NCBI RefSeq assembly: GCF_050624435.1
Contig: NC_134535.1
Span: 75,574,494 to 75,638,493 of the forward strand
Reading direction: 5' to 3'
DNA: 64,000 nt
Source: Tenrec ecaudatus
Taxonomy: Eukaryota > Chordata > Mammalia > Afrosoricida > Tenrecidae
A program made the position numbers and the translations under genes. Below the pieces are notes generated by a model, which saw only the letters and a program-made list of their open reading frames with translations, made no database searches and was not told the origin of the DNA. How positions within the stretch are numbered: position 1 is the first letter of the stretch; each line of letters opens with the position of its first letter. Shown here in pieces: positions 1 to 9,680 of this stretch.

Positions 1-243
1 TCAGGCAGGTGTGAGACGTATGACTGCCCTGGTGGATTCCGTGGGCTGCTTTCAAAAGGGTTTTCTTACACTTTGGAGAAGCTAAAGTGACTTTGATGGA
101 CAGACGGTAAATGCAAGACACATGTAAAATTCCTTAAATAAAATTAACATTAAATAAGACTTATGAAATAAAAACCTTTACATCTAGAAAGAAAGAAAAA
201 AAAAAGTGTTGCAAAGCAATGGTGAGGCTGATGCGCGCAGAGA

Positions 244-689
244 TGTTTTCACGGTCCGTTTCCCGGTGGGACCGCAGCTTTCCCGGTGGGGAATACCTCA
301 GTTCTTGGCTTCGCACAAGAAAAAATTCACAACAAAGCCTGGTTTGTGATCCAAGTGGGTTTTTACAAAGGACAGAAGTTTCAGGGTTCAGTCACTGAAT
401 GCAGGCAACCTCATGGGACTGCTCACCCACACGTGTCGGCCTGAGGCCACAGAGAGAGAGACCACAGCATGGGCAGCAGACAGTGCAGAAGCAGCCAAGG
501 GAAAGAGAGGCAGGTGGTCTCCAGGTTCCCTCCTTTAGGGCCCTGGGCTGGGAGGCGTGGTCCACAGTACTGGTCTACCCTATTGGCTGAATTAAGCCCT
601 AGTTTGGGCCCACCCAGGTGTACCACCTTCCTGGCTCAAGGGCCTGAATTTGGAGCATGCATGCCAGTCCCTGCTCTAGCGCCCTAACA
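244..689 (-). mobile_element. Solo LTR, family 1 copy A
   Basis: Fossil LTR closely related to the copy at 1,431-1,882, sharing the gcctggttygtgatccaagtg block, the gggaggcgtggtc block and the ctgctctag...aaca end. The left boundary is approximate. A short direct repeat (tttcccggtggg) lies in its left part. No retroviral genes accompany it. Confidence 0.7.
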
Positions 690-865
690 GAACATGGACA
701 ATGACTACGGAAGACCAGAGAAGAACCGATTCCTTTAAATTCTCATGTTGGGGAAGAATATTGAGAGTCCCTTTGACTCCCAGAAGAACAAACAAATCCG
801 TCTTGGAAAGAGGACCTTCGTTCGGCACGAGGATGGCAACGCTGAGTCTTATATGCATTCCACCC
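690..865 (+). repeat. BovB/RTE LINE fragment
   Basis: gaatattgagagtccctttg, agaagaacaaacaaatccgt and gaggatggcaacgctgagtc correspond to the end of the reverse-transcriptase region of the afrotherian RTE element. It sits between an LTR (ending 689) and the 3' end of the ATG3 pseudogene. Confidence 0.7.
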
Positions 866-1044
866 CACAATACATAAGTGCCTTTTAAAATGAATGTTAT
901 GTACTGATGAGTACGGTCAATAATTATATCTGTGGATTAATTATTTAAGAATCAGAACCAGTGATTCATGTTCTCTGTATTACATTGTGATGTATCTTGA
1001 CGTCTCTTATTCTACTGTGGAATGACCACACACAGAGAAAAGAA

Positions 1045-1236
1045 AACAAATTCACTGTCATCAAGTCGATGGCAACCCTGTAGGACAGAGTAGAATGCTC
1101 CTGTGCGTTTCTGAGGCTGTCACTCTTTAAAGGAGTAGAAAGCCCTGTCTCTCTCCCAAGGAGAAGTCCGTGGTTTCAAACTGCTGACCTTGCAGTTAGT
1201 AGCCCAATACATGACCACCACACCACCAGGGCTCCC
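1045..1236 (-). repeat. AfroSINE inserted in the ATG3 pseudogene
   Basis: Tail gtcatcaagtcgatggcaac at the left, head caccaccagggctccc at the right. The flanks gtcattccaca / gccattctaac (minus strand) look like an aged target duplication within ATG3 sequence. Confidence 0.9.
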
Positions 1237-1430
1237 CGTTAGAATGGCAACTTGTACAACATTCAAGAAACCTAAAAGGTGAGTGCCACGATCCCTCCTC
1301 CACCACCGTTTCAATGATTTTCTTCACTTCAGCCTGCCTGCCAGGGTGAACTGGACACATAGGAGGAGGTGGTGGGAAGCGGCAGTGGCTTCCATTGGTC
1401 ATTGTTTGTTCACATGATCTTGGCTGAAGT

Positions 1431-1882
1431 TGTTAGATCTCTCTGGATCTAGAGTTATACCTCAGTCCTTGGCCACGCGCGAGAAAGAATTCACGCCGAA
1501 GCCTGGTTCGTGATCCAAGTGAGTTTTATGAGAGTTAGAAGTTTTAGGTTTACACGGCACCCATAGGACTCCTCCTGACCATGCAGCCTGGCGGAGGTTG
1601 GCTGCTCAGCGTCACGCAGACAAAAGTCTGTCTTGACTCTAGGTTCCTGCCTTTTCAAGGATTCCATGGGGAGGCGTAGTGGACAACCCTGATCGACCCC
1701 ATTGACTGAATTGAATTCACCTGGCCCTAGGTGGGCCAATCCAGGTTTAGTGCCCACCCATGCCTACCGGCGGGAAACCTGAACCTCTGAGCATGTGCAG
1801 TGCGCCGCTCCTTGTTCCTGAGCCTGGTTCTCTGGGCATGCGTGAATGGACATTCCCATCCCTGCTCTAGAGCTACCCAACA
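1431..1882 (-). mobile_element. Solo LTR, family 1 copy B, inside the ATG3 pseudogene
   Basis: A fossil solo LTR of 452 bases with ends TGTTGGGT...ATCTAACA on the minus strand, flanked by the direct repeat AAGT (1,427-1,430 and 1,883-1,886). The ATG3 sequence continues on both sides. A 4-bp duplication fits a class I (gamma-type) endogenous retrovirus. No internal retroviral genes remain. Confidence 0.85.
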
Positions 1883-2581
1883 AAGTCACTATGCAAGTGC
1901 TCAACCATCCAAGACTGCCTTTGCTCATTGTAACCAACCAGCCAACCGGATTTGTGGTGGCTGACAACATTTACCCTACTGACATCAAGGGCCTAAGTTG
2001 TGGTTTGAAAAACAGCATCCTCACCTCCAACAGTCTTTACCATTCCTCGTGTGTCTAGGGTCACCTCATCTGCTTCAACAATCCTCTCTTCTTCCTTATC
2101 TGCAGCTTCTCCTTCACCTTCACCTTCTGCCTCTTCTTCCTTACTTAAACACTGCGGAATCTTGGCGTTTCTTACTGTCTTACAGTGAAATCTCCTTAGA
2201 TGCTTCGGTGTTTGTTTTGCGGCGTTCTGCATTATTTGTGCAGTGAGACGTTTATTCCCAGCCCCCAGCCCCATCATCTTCTTCAATGACAGCTACCAGT
2301 TCATCTGAATAGCTCAACTGTTTGCACCCCAGGCAACATGGCTGGGTTACCTGGAATTGTCTGCCTGTTGATGGTGACGCTTTCACTTTCAGTTCTTCCC
2401 GTCGCCCACTGCCACGTTTGACAGTGGAGGACTACGTGGTCTACTGTGGGAAACAGTAGACTTAGGACAGTGCTTGCAACTAATGGTATATGAAGGTCAA
2501 GTTCTCTCCTTGAAGACTCCAGCCAACCAGAGCAAGCAGACACCACTGTTTCTCCCACAATAGGTAGGGCTCACTCCCTGC

Positions 2582-3058
2582 TGTTAGGGACAGTGGATTG
2601 CTTCTCCTGAAAGCCTAGGCTCAATAAAGTCTCCAGCTCTAGGCAATCAAGGTTAGGCGGCCATCCTGAATGTAGGATCTGCCCATCTTGTCACATGTAT
2701 ACCCTTCTTCCTTCTTCTTCCTCTAGCGTATGAACCCCTAGATCACCCCCTCCCATTACTGTATTACCTATAGCACAACCCTTTCCTGTGACGATGTCCT
2801 CACCTGTAATTAGGGGGCTTACACGTCCCCAGAGAATATATAAGCCTTGGTTAGCAATAAATATCTCTCTCTCTCCACGTGGACCACCAATCGAGGCTGA
2901 GGTGAGCATGCTACCATGAAATGTGTCTGACTCCATTATTTCAATCTCTCTTCTATCTCTCATGCTCTCTATGACTTTACTATAACCTTTCTTAATATCA
3001 CTGTACAATTGTGGCGACTGGACCTGTGATGATTTCTTAGGGGCTGGTATCCCTGACA
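2582..3058 (+). mobile_element. Solo LTR, family 2 copy (i)
   Basis: Fossil solo LTR, 477 bases, from TGTTAGGG to CCCTGACA. It has a TATA-like gaatatataag (about 2,834), an AATAAA (about 2,857) and a U5-like part, the usual promoter-R-U5 order. Related copies lie at 13,152-13,805 and 24,700-25,618. The copy at 13,152 has a 6-bp target duplication, which points to class II (beta-type). No clear duplication was found here. Confidence 0.8.
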
Positions 3059-3108
3059 GTCTCCAGCTGCCAAAACCTCCTCAGTAATGATAACATGCTT
3101 TTTTAAGC

Positions 3109-3301
3109 CTGTGGTTCTCAACCTGTGGGTCTTGATCCCTTTGGGGGTCAAACGACCCTTTCACAGGGGTCACTGATTCATAACAGTAACAAAATTACCA
3201 TTATGAAGAAGTAATGAAAATAATGTTATGGTTGGGGGGGGGGGTGTCACCAGAACATGAGGAACTGTATTAAAGGGCCTTAGGAAAGTTGAGAACCACT
3301 G
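3109..3301 (+). mobile_element. SPIN hAT element (non-autonomous)
   Basis: Complete copy: left end ctgtggttctcaacctgtgg, inner cctttcacaggggtcac, right end gttgagaaccactg. Flanked by the 8-mers ttttaagc (3,101-3,108) and ctttaagc (3,302-3,309), matching at 7 of 8, the target duplication size of hAT elements. Confidence 0.93.
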
Positions 3302-3471
3302 CTTTAAGCTTCCTGTAGAATCGGTATCTAGTACTAAGCCACTTCTTTTCTCTTTCCTTCACCTGGTGAATCACGTTCTGCCTCCTGAACCAGACCAATG
3401 GCCAGGCCCGTGCCTGGGTGGGTAAGGCAGTCTCACATACTTCGAACATGTAATCAGTCCTTGGAAATGGG

Positions 3472-3753
3472 TGTGGTAGTTACATAATCTGGTGTCAATT
3501 TGGGACTTGAGAGGATTAAGAGTGAAGGGGTGGAGTCTAGTCTGTCAATCAAATCATAGACAAAAAAAATCTCTGTATGGGCATGGCTTTCTCCTGAGAA
3601 TTCTGGGAATTTCCTGGGACATATGGGCTAATATCGGACTTATGGGCTTGGACTGGAATGCTTTCTTAATGTACAATTAACCTTTACATAAAACTTGCTC
3701 TTATACACATGAGTTTCATGAATTTGTTTCACCAGCCTACCTGGACTGATACA
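3472..3753 (+). mobile_element. MaLR-like solo LTR (ERVL-MaLR type)
   Basis: Fossil LTR starting tgtggtagttacataatctggtg and ending ttgtttcaccagcctacctggactgataca, which resembles the MLT1/MaLR layout (tgtcaacttgg... near the start, gtttctctggagaaccctgactaataca near the end). Likely a lineage-specific relative. Boundaries approximate. Confidence 0.55.
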
Positions 3754-3799
3754 CGTGGTAACGTGGAAAGTCAATCAAGAGGAAGAACTTGAAAGGGAT

Positions 3800-4525
3800 T
3801 GTTTGAAGAGGCTGACAGACAGAACGTGAGGTTTCTAGGGTGGTAACACCCCGGAGGAAAGAACTCACGTTGAAGCCCATTTGTAATCCAAGTGAGTTTT
3901 GGTTTTTTAATCTTTTTAATCGGCATCCATCCATCCATGTCAGGCACATCTGTACATTGTTGCCATCATCACTCTCAAAATATTTTCTTTCTTCTTGAGC
4001 GCTCAAAAAGTTTGCTTTTGTGAAGAACGAGAGCCGTTTCAGGTTTTACAGTCTCAGCGAGTACATGCTATTTCAGGAAAGCCGAGAAGCCTCGGGGAAA
4101 TTCAGTACTGGACACGAGCAACCTCGAGGAACGGCGCACGCACTGAGGCCAGAGAGAGCCGCACAGCCGGCGCAGGGGCGGGGATGGGGTAGGGATGCGG
4201 GTGTGGGGAACAAGGGAGAAGAACGGGACACCAGACGCATGTGCACTGACCTGGAGCGGGGTCAAAAAGGCGGATTTCAAACCTGTGGCTGGGGAGGCGT
4301 GGTTCAAAGTACTGGTGGGCCCCATTGGCCGAATTAAGCCCACCTGGGTGTAGCCACAGAGCGCGGGCCCAGTTTGGACCGCCCAGGTGTACCTCCCAGG
4401 TGGCGGGGGCTAGAATTGGAGCATGCTCAGTGAAGGGGTCCTCATAGGTGTTTCCTGCTCGCCTGACTTCCTTCCCAACCGCCCGAAGGGGCCCGTGCAG
4501 GGATGGGAGGGACAAGCCCCTAACA
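3800..4525 (-). mobile_element. Solo LTR, family 1 copy C, with an L1 end inserted
   Basis: Third fossil LTR of the same family (gaagcccatttgtaatccaagtgag, gggaggcgtggttcaaag, final gcccctaaca). An L1 3' end (3,902-4,000) is inserted in it. The left boundary is approximate. It abuts the CpG-rich block that begins at about 4,560. Confidence 0.7.
3902..4000 (-). repeat. L1 3'-end fragment inside LTR copy C
   Basis: ttttttaatctttttaatcgg, then gtacattgttgccatcatcactctcaaaatatttt: the reverse complement of the L1 3'UTR end seen elsewhere in the window. Confidence 0.75.
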
Positions 4526-4569
4526 ATGGCAACCTAACGTTTACAATTGTTAGCAGGGGGCAGGGCGTG

Positions 4570-5680
4570 GCTGTGTTTGGGCCTGAGGTGGCCTCCCGTC
4601 TCCGCGACCTCAGTGCCATCAGGCCGGTTCTGCCTCAAAGCGACCCTGGTGCCTAGTGGTCCAGGCTGGACTGCTGGCCGCGAGGGGGGCCGTCGGAAGG
4701 CACCGGGCACGCCGCGGCGCTTACTGGGCAGTTAGAGCCTCGGGAACGCCCGACGGCACTCCCGCCCTGCGCTGCCCGCAGGCTCGCTGCGAGTGGGCTT
4801 CCCCCGGTAGCAGGCGGGGTCCGGAGGGTGGGTTTGGTCACGGAGACTCACTGGCACCGAACTACAGCCGCCCTCGGCGCGCTCCACACCCAGGCCATTC
4901 CCGGGGTTCCGCCTCCAGGCAACCCCGAGGGATTTCACCCCAACTTTCCTGGCGGAGGCGGTCCAGGCCCCCCGCCCCGCAGCCCGCTGGAAAGGTGACC
5001 GGGGCGGGGAGAGCGCGGACGCCCGGCCCCCCAGGCTGGCCGCGCCCACGCGCCCAATCGCCCCGCTGCCCCAGCCGGTTGGGTGACTGCAGCAGTTTCT
5101 CCGAGGGCTGGGGTGCGTGCCCGGGTGTCTCGGGGGGAGGCTGCCGTTCCCCCGCGTCGCCGGCTCCGAGCCCCGCCGCTCCCCGCCCCCTGCCCGGGAA
5201 CCCGAGCCCCGAGGCCGCGTGAAATCGCACTGTCTCCGGCCGCTTCCTCCGGCAGCCGCGGCGCCGGCCGGCCGGCCTCTCCCGGGACCGGGCGGGGGGC
5301 GGGGGCGGCTCCCAGCCTGGGAACAGACTTCCACCCGGGCGGGGCGCCCGCACCTGTCGCCGGCCGCTCTGCTGCCCCCCACGGCCGCCGCGGAGAACAG
5401 CTGCCCGCCGCCGCGCCGGCCCGCGCCGTCCGCCAGCCCCGCGCCCGGAGTGCAGCGGCGGGGGCCGCGGGGCCGCTCAGCCGAGCCCCGGTCCAGTGCG
5501 CACGGGGCGGGGGGGGGGGGTAAGGGCAGGGCCCGGCCAAATGGCCCCTGGGGCCCGCCGGCGGGAGTGGGGCCCCGCAGCGCGGTGCGTTTCCGTGCCC
5601 AGGTTGGCCAACCTTGGGGGTCCCAGCCAGGGCCCGGGCGGGAAAGCTGCAGGCTTGAAGTTTTTCCCGGAACAAGTTCT
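4570..5680. promoter_or_regulatory. Orphan CpG island
   Basis: About 1.1 kb with very high G+C and many CpG, rich in GGGCGG/CCGCCC boxes. Overlapping long reading frames on both strands (for example 4,935-5,675 minus and 5,117-5,827 plus) have the Arg/Pro/Gly/Ala make-up of translated CpG islands, not of a protein. No ERBB3 first-exon sequence (MRANDALQ) is present. It may be the promoter of an unrecognised non-coding transcript. Confidence 0.7.
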
Positions 5681-5721
5681 GGGGTCTTGATCCAGAAAAA
5701 TCCCCCTTATCTCAGTCCAAT

Positions 5722-5897
5722 CAGCCCTGGTGCAGTATTGGTTCAGCGTAGGGGCGCTAACCGGGAGGTCAGCAGACGAGACGTTCGGAGGGAGGAAGAT
5801 GAGGCTTTCTATACCTGTAAAGAGTGACAGTCTGGGAAACCACCCTGGCAGTTCTGCCCTGTCCTACAAGGTCGCTGTGGGTCGGAATAGAGTTTAG
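5722..5897 (+). repeat. AfroSINE
   Basis: cagccctggtgcagtattgg head, aagatgaggctttctatacctg middle, ggtcgctgtgggtcggaata tail. Confidence 0.85.
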
Positions 5898-6720
5898 GTG
5901 TCTCAGTCCACCTTCCCCCATTTTTCTCCCTGGGGCAGTTGATGGTTTCAAACTGGGACTTATTTTCCGGAAAGCTGCACGTTTGAGTAGTTCCAGAACC
6001 AGTGGGCTTTGCCACTGCCACTGAAGCACCGGCGGGAGATTGCCCACAGGGTGTGCCACTCCACCGGGTTTCAGGCAAACCATTTCACTTGATCTTAGCC
6101 AAAAGGCCGAGAAGCGATAAAACAAACCATTTCAATAGCAGAAAGAATCGTCTAACCAATCAGAAAAAGCCGTGAGTGTGAGCGCCCTTTCTGGGCGCGT
6201 GGGTGCCGGCGAGGTACTGAAGGCAGCAGCACCCAGACCGTGATGCAGAAAAGCGGCCTTCCAGGCTCACCTCAAAGGAGTAGGCTGGCTTGCAGGGTGA
6301 AGTGCCGCCCCACATTGACCAGCACGAAAAGAGCTCTGTGCCATTGCTGGAGCAGAGCCAAGGCCCACGCTGAGGCCGAGTTCTGGAGAAGTCTGCAGGA
6401 AAGAAAAACTGCCCTTAGCATTTCCGATTCTGACTGCTGACCGGTTAACTTCTCTACTAAACATGCGCCATAATCATGACTATTGCCTGTCAGTTCCCGG
6501 TGGCCATTAAAATGGATTCTTGAGCCCCCGCAGAGCAGTAGAGGGCTGTGGGGGGGACGGTTGATGTCAGAAGAGGGTACAGAAGGTTGAAAGGTGGGAG
6601 GCGGGTCGAACCTCTCCCGCAGCGGAATCACCCTTGGGCAGAGGCGGAATTGGAGGCTTCTCCCTCGTGTAGCCAGGGACGTTCACACGTGGCTTCCATA
6701 CTGTCTCCTCAAATTCAAAA
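5898..6720. other. Repeat-poor stretch holding only the U2 fragment
   Basis: Apart from the U2 pseudogene at 6,076-6,134 I recognise nothing here. Short open frames show no family resemblance. Confidence 0.5.
6076..6134 (-). pseudogene. RNU2: U2 snRNA 5' fragment with a target-site duplication
   Basis: On the minus strand 6,118-6,088 reads ATCGCTTCTCGGCCTTTTGG and on to AAGATCAAG: the exact first 31 nt of U2 snRNA (33 if the shared TG is counted). It is flanked by a perfect 12-bp direct repeat, caaaccatttca, at 6,076-6,087 and 6,123-6,134, with four A (plus strand) between the U2 5' end and the right repeat. This is a 3'-truncated retrotransposed U2, a known class of snRNA pseudogene with variable 3' truncation. 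It has no promoter and cannot act as U2. Confidence 0.93.
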
Positions 6721-6799
6721 ATAGCCTTATCCATATGTGATCAATTGATTTTCAGCAAAGGTGCTATGGATTAAATTGTGAGCAAAAATATGTGCTAAA

Positions 6800-6950
6800 A
6801 GCCCTGATGGCAAAGTTGTCCAGTGCTCAGCTGGTAACCCAAAGGTTGGCAGTTCAAACCCAACAGCTGTTCCTTCCGTTAGAGAGGCAACCATCAGTCT
6901 TCAGTGGTCGGGCTACTCTGTCCTGCAGGCTCGAGGCAGAATCTGCTTGT
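6800..6950 (+). repeat. AfroSINE, diverged
   Basis: gccctgatggcaaagttgtcc, then agctggtaacccaaaggttg and gcagttcaaacccaacagctg match the first half; the tail is weak. Confidence 0.6.
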
Positions 6951-7249
6951 TTTGTCTGTGTAACTGGTTATGATTCCAATCGGGGATGTGTTTTCCTTTT
7001 TACATCAATGAGGAATTATGTCTTGAGTCCATCTTTTTAAGATGTAAAAGGAGCAGATCAAGCAAGCTAAATTGGGGAGAGATAAATGCTGTATCTCAAT
7101 GATCACCCAGAAGTCCAGGGCTAGAGTATGAAAAAGACAAGGACCTTCCCCCATAGCCAGCACACAGAGAAAGCTTTCTCCTAGAAAGCGTGTCCCAAGT
7201 GCAGACCTCTACTCTCCTCAACTGTGAAATAGATTTCTCCTTGTTAAAG

Positions 7250-8914
7250 CTCCCACCTTTAGTTCTGGTATGGCAGCACCAGATCCCTACGACAGGTGCC
7301 CAGGCAACTCAAAGGGATACTCTTTTCCACGTGTAGTACTAAGACCACTGAGTAGCTACACGCCAAAGAATGAAGTTGGACCACTATTTCATACCACATA
7401 CAAAAATTCGTCCCCAAGTCAACCATAAACCCTGTCAGTGTAAGAGCTAAAACTATAGAAGCTTTTAGCACAGAAAGAGGAGTGAATCTTTATGCATGTG
7501 GGGTAGGAAGGGTTTCTTGACTAAAAAAGCACAAGGAACAACCGGGCTTCAGCAAAATAGAATACAACTTTTGTGCCTTGAAAGACATTATGAGTAAAGT
7601 AAAAAGGTAACTCATGTAGTGAAGATATTGGCAAATCATATGCATCTGATAAAGGTCTAGTAACTGGAATACAACCAAGCCAAACTCACTGCTGACTCAG
7701 AGCAACCGTATAGGACGGGGTGGAGTGACCCGCGAATTTCTGAGTTGACTCTTTCCAGGAGCAGAAAGCCCCACGGACAGGCTCACGGCTTCCAACTGCT
7801 TACCTTTCAGATCACAGTCCAATGTCTGGAAGACTAAAGCGCTTTTTAAAGTTTACAGGAAAAATTCCATTCTTGTTTAATTTTAATCTTCTATGAATTT
7901 TTTGAAGTCCCCTCCTAGGACGGGACTGGTAGAAATAAGCAAAAAAAAAAATTTAATAAAAACAGACAACTTGAATAGACATCTCACCAAAAAAAGATAT
8001 ACAAATGGTTAATAACACAGGAAAAGATGCTCAACATTACCAGTCACTGAGGGAATGCAAATCAAAAGCACATGAGATACTAATTTACCTCCACTAAGAT
8101 GAGTCTGTAAAACAGTTGCAAATGGGATGATGAAGGTGGAGGGCAATTGAAGCCACATACATTGTTGGTGGATTGTGATATAACCCTTGCGGGACAAAAG
8201 AAGGTCTTTTCTCAAAAAGTTAAACAGAATTACCACTTGACCCAGCAGTTCCTAGGTCCACTCCTACAGATATACCCAAAGCATTGAAATGGAGGACTGA
8301 GCTACCTGTAGCTTCACTGTAACAACGTTCACAACAACCCAAAGGTGAAAACAAGATGAGAGTCCATCAACAGAGGACTAGATAAGCAAACAGAGTACAG
8401 CTGTCCTCCAGTTCCTAAATGCTTCCTCCCCTCCCTACTATGATGATCCCAATTCTGCCTGACAAGTCTGGCTGGACCAGAGGATGTACACTGGTACAGA
8501 TAGGAACTGGAAACACAGGGGATCCAGCGTGGATGATCCCTTCAGGACCAGTGGTGAGAGTAGTGATACCGGAAGGGTGGAGGAGGGTGAGGTGGAAAGG
8601 GGGAACGGATTACAAGGATCTACGTATAACCTCCTCCTTGGGGGCTGGACAGCAGAAAAGTGGGTGAAGGGAGACATCGGATGGTGTAAGATGACAAAAT
8701 AATAATTTATAATTATCAAGGGTTCATGAGGGAGAGAGGAGTAGGGAGAAAGGTGGGAGGGGAGAATGAAGAGCCATACCAAGGGCTCAAGTAGAAAGCA
8801 AATGTTTTGAGAATGATGAGGGCAACAAATGTACAGATGTGTTTGACACACTGGATGGATGTATGGATTGTGATAAGAGTTGTACAAATAAAATGATTTT
8901 TAAAAAATATGTAG
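7250..8914 (+). mobile_element. L1 LINE, 5'-truncated, interrupted by an AfroSINE
   Basis: Late ORF2 sequence is recognisable (for example the gcaaatcatatgcatctgataaagg and acaacttgaatagacatctcacc regions, then ttgacccagcagttcctag), followed by the long G-rich 3'UTR and an A-rich end near gtacaaataaaatgatttttaaaa. The reading frame is broken by stops and by the AfroSINE at 7,676-7,835. 5'-truncated and inactive. Confidence 0.8.
7676..7835 (-). repeat. AfroSINE inserted in the L1
   Basis: Tail aagccaaactcactgctgac at the left, then gcagaaagccccacggac and ttccaactgcttacctttc. L1 ORF2 similarity resumes on its right side. Confidence 0.8.
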
Positions 8915-9149
8915 GGAAGTTGGAACAAGTATTTAGGGTTCGCATTTAACCTGACTTTAGTGCAAGAAAACACTCAAAGACTTTTCAATGACTTAAATGT
9001 GGCACATACAGCCAGTGAAAGTGATTATGATATAAAGTATGTGTGGCAACTAAAGGCTGTTTCAGTCATTTCAAAATTAGGGCAAATTTCATAACCTTAA
9101 AGGGCATACAAGGTGTCTGTAACCGTGGGGGCTGCCTGCACATACCGTA

Positions 9150-9455
9150 CAATGGGCTGTTACTCAGCTGTAAAGGGAAATGAAGTCTGGTGCACGCTGC
9201 GGCATGAGTGACCTTGAGATCCCTGCGCTACCTTCAAGAAGGCCGCATACTGCTTGGTTTAAATGAGGCCTCCAAAAGAGGCAAATCCATAGAGACCGAA
9301 GGGCGGTAGTCATTTACGGGTGCTGTGGAGAGAGGGAAACGGAGAGTACTTGCTAATGTTTTTGGTGGGGGGAAAAAAATATTTTGGAATGGCATTGTTG
9401 AACAATCCTGCGAATATACTAATAATCACTCAATTCGTACATTTTAAAAAAGACT
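9150..9455 (+). repeat. Old L1 3'-end fragment
   Basis: ggctgttactcagctgtaaag, gaggcaaatccatagagaccg and tgcgaatatactaataatcactc follow the order of ancient L1M-type 3' ends. Confidence 0.65.
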
Positions 9456-9680
9456 TTTAATTTTGAATTAGGTTGTGGTTTACCTTTCAGATCACTTATA
9501 TCTTCAATCATTTCAAAAACGTATTAAACCTCCCACTCATTTGCTTTGTCTCCCCTCCTTCGCTTCTGGCTCTTGAAGGACAACAGCACCCCTTCACTTT
9601 AACACATCCCTTCTCCTCCCTCTGGTGCCTCCAGCCCCTAGTCAGCATCAAAAGCTGTTTCTTTGGGCATGAACACTTTT

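Larger units (their letters stand above)
885..2560 (-). pseudogene. ATG3: ATG3 processed pseudogene, interrupted by an AfroSINE and an LTR
   Basis: ATG3 is the E2-like enzyme that conjugates LC3/GABARAP to phosphatidylethanolamine. The minus strand shows intronless ATG3 in order: [10 protein letters not shown] (about 2,430), [17 protein letters not shown] (about 2,290), EEEAEGEGEGEAADKEEE, TLDTRG, GGEDAVFQTTT, then GYNEQRQSWMVEHL (about 1,900), SQDHV (about 1,415), PPPMCPVHPGRQAEV and KKIIETVVEEG (about 1,320), VQVAIL-like sequence (about 1,250), and the stop plus 3'UTR below 1,045. Several frameshifts and in-frame stops are present, and the catalytic HPC motif reads HPG. A 452-bp solo LTR (1,431-1,882) and an AfroSINE (1,045-1,236) are inserted in it. 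The 5' end is missing before about codon 15. No introns are present, so this is a retrocopy of host mRNA. Confidence 0.88.

Noticed and set aside
1993-2286. 97-aa Glu-rich open frame as a small gene
   Set aside because: It is the acidic region of the ATG3 pseudogene (EEE...GEAAD, TLDTR, GGEDA), with broken frames on both sides.
4935-5675. 246-aa open frame on the minus strand, with a 236-aa frame opposite
   Set aside because: Lies in the CpG island. Stop codons are rare there by composition, and both translations are Arg/Pro/Ala/Gly-rich with no domain or homologue I can name.
4570-5680. CpG island as the ERBB3 promoter
   Set aside because: ERBB3 is the next gene in human, but the exon coding MRANDALQVLG and its known 5'UTR are absent on either strand. 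Distance alone does not support the call.
6088-6118. A functional U2 snRNA gene
   Set aside because: Only the first 31 nt are present, without the Sm site, the stem-loops or the upstream PSE/DSE elements.
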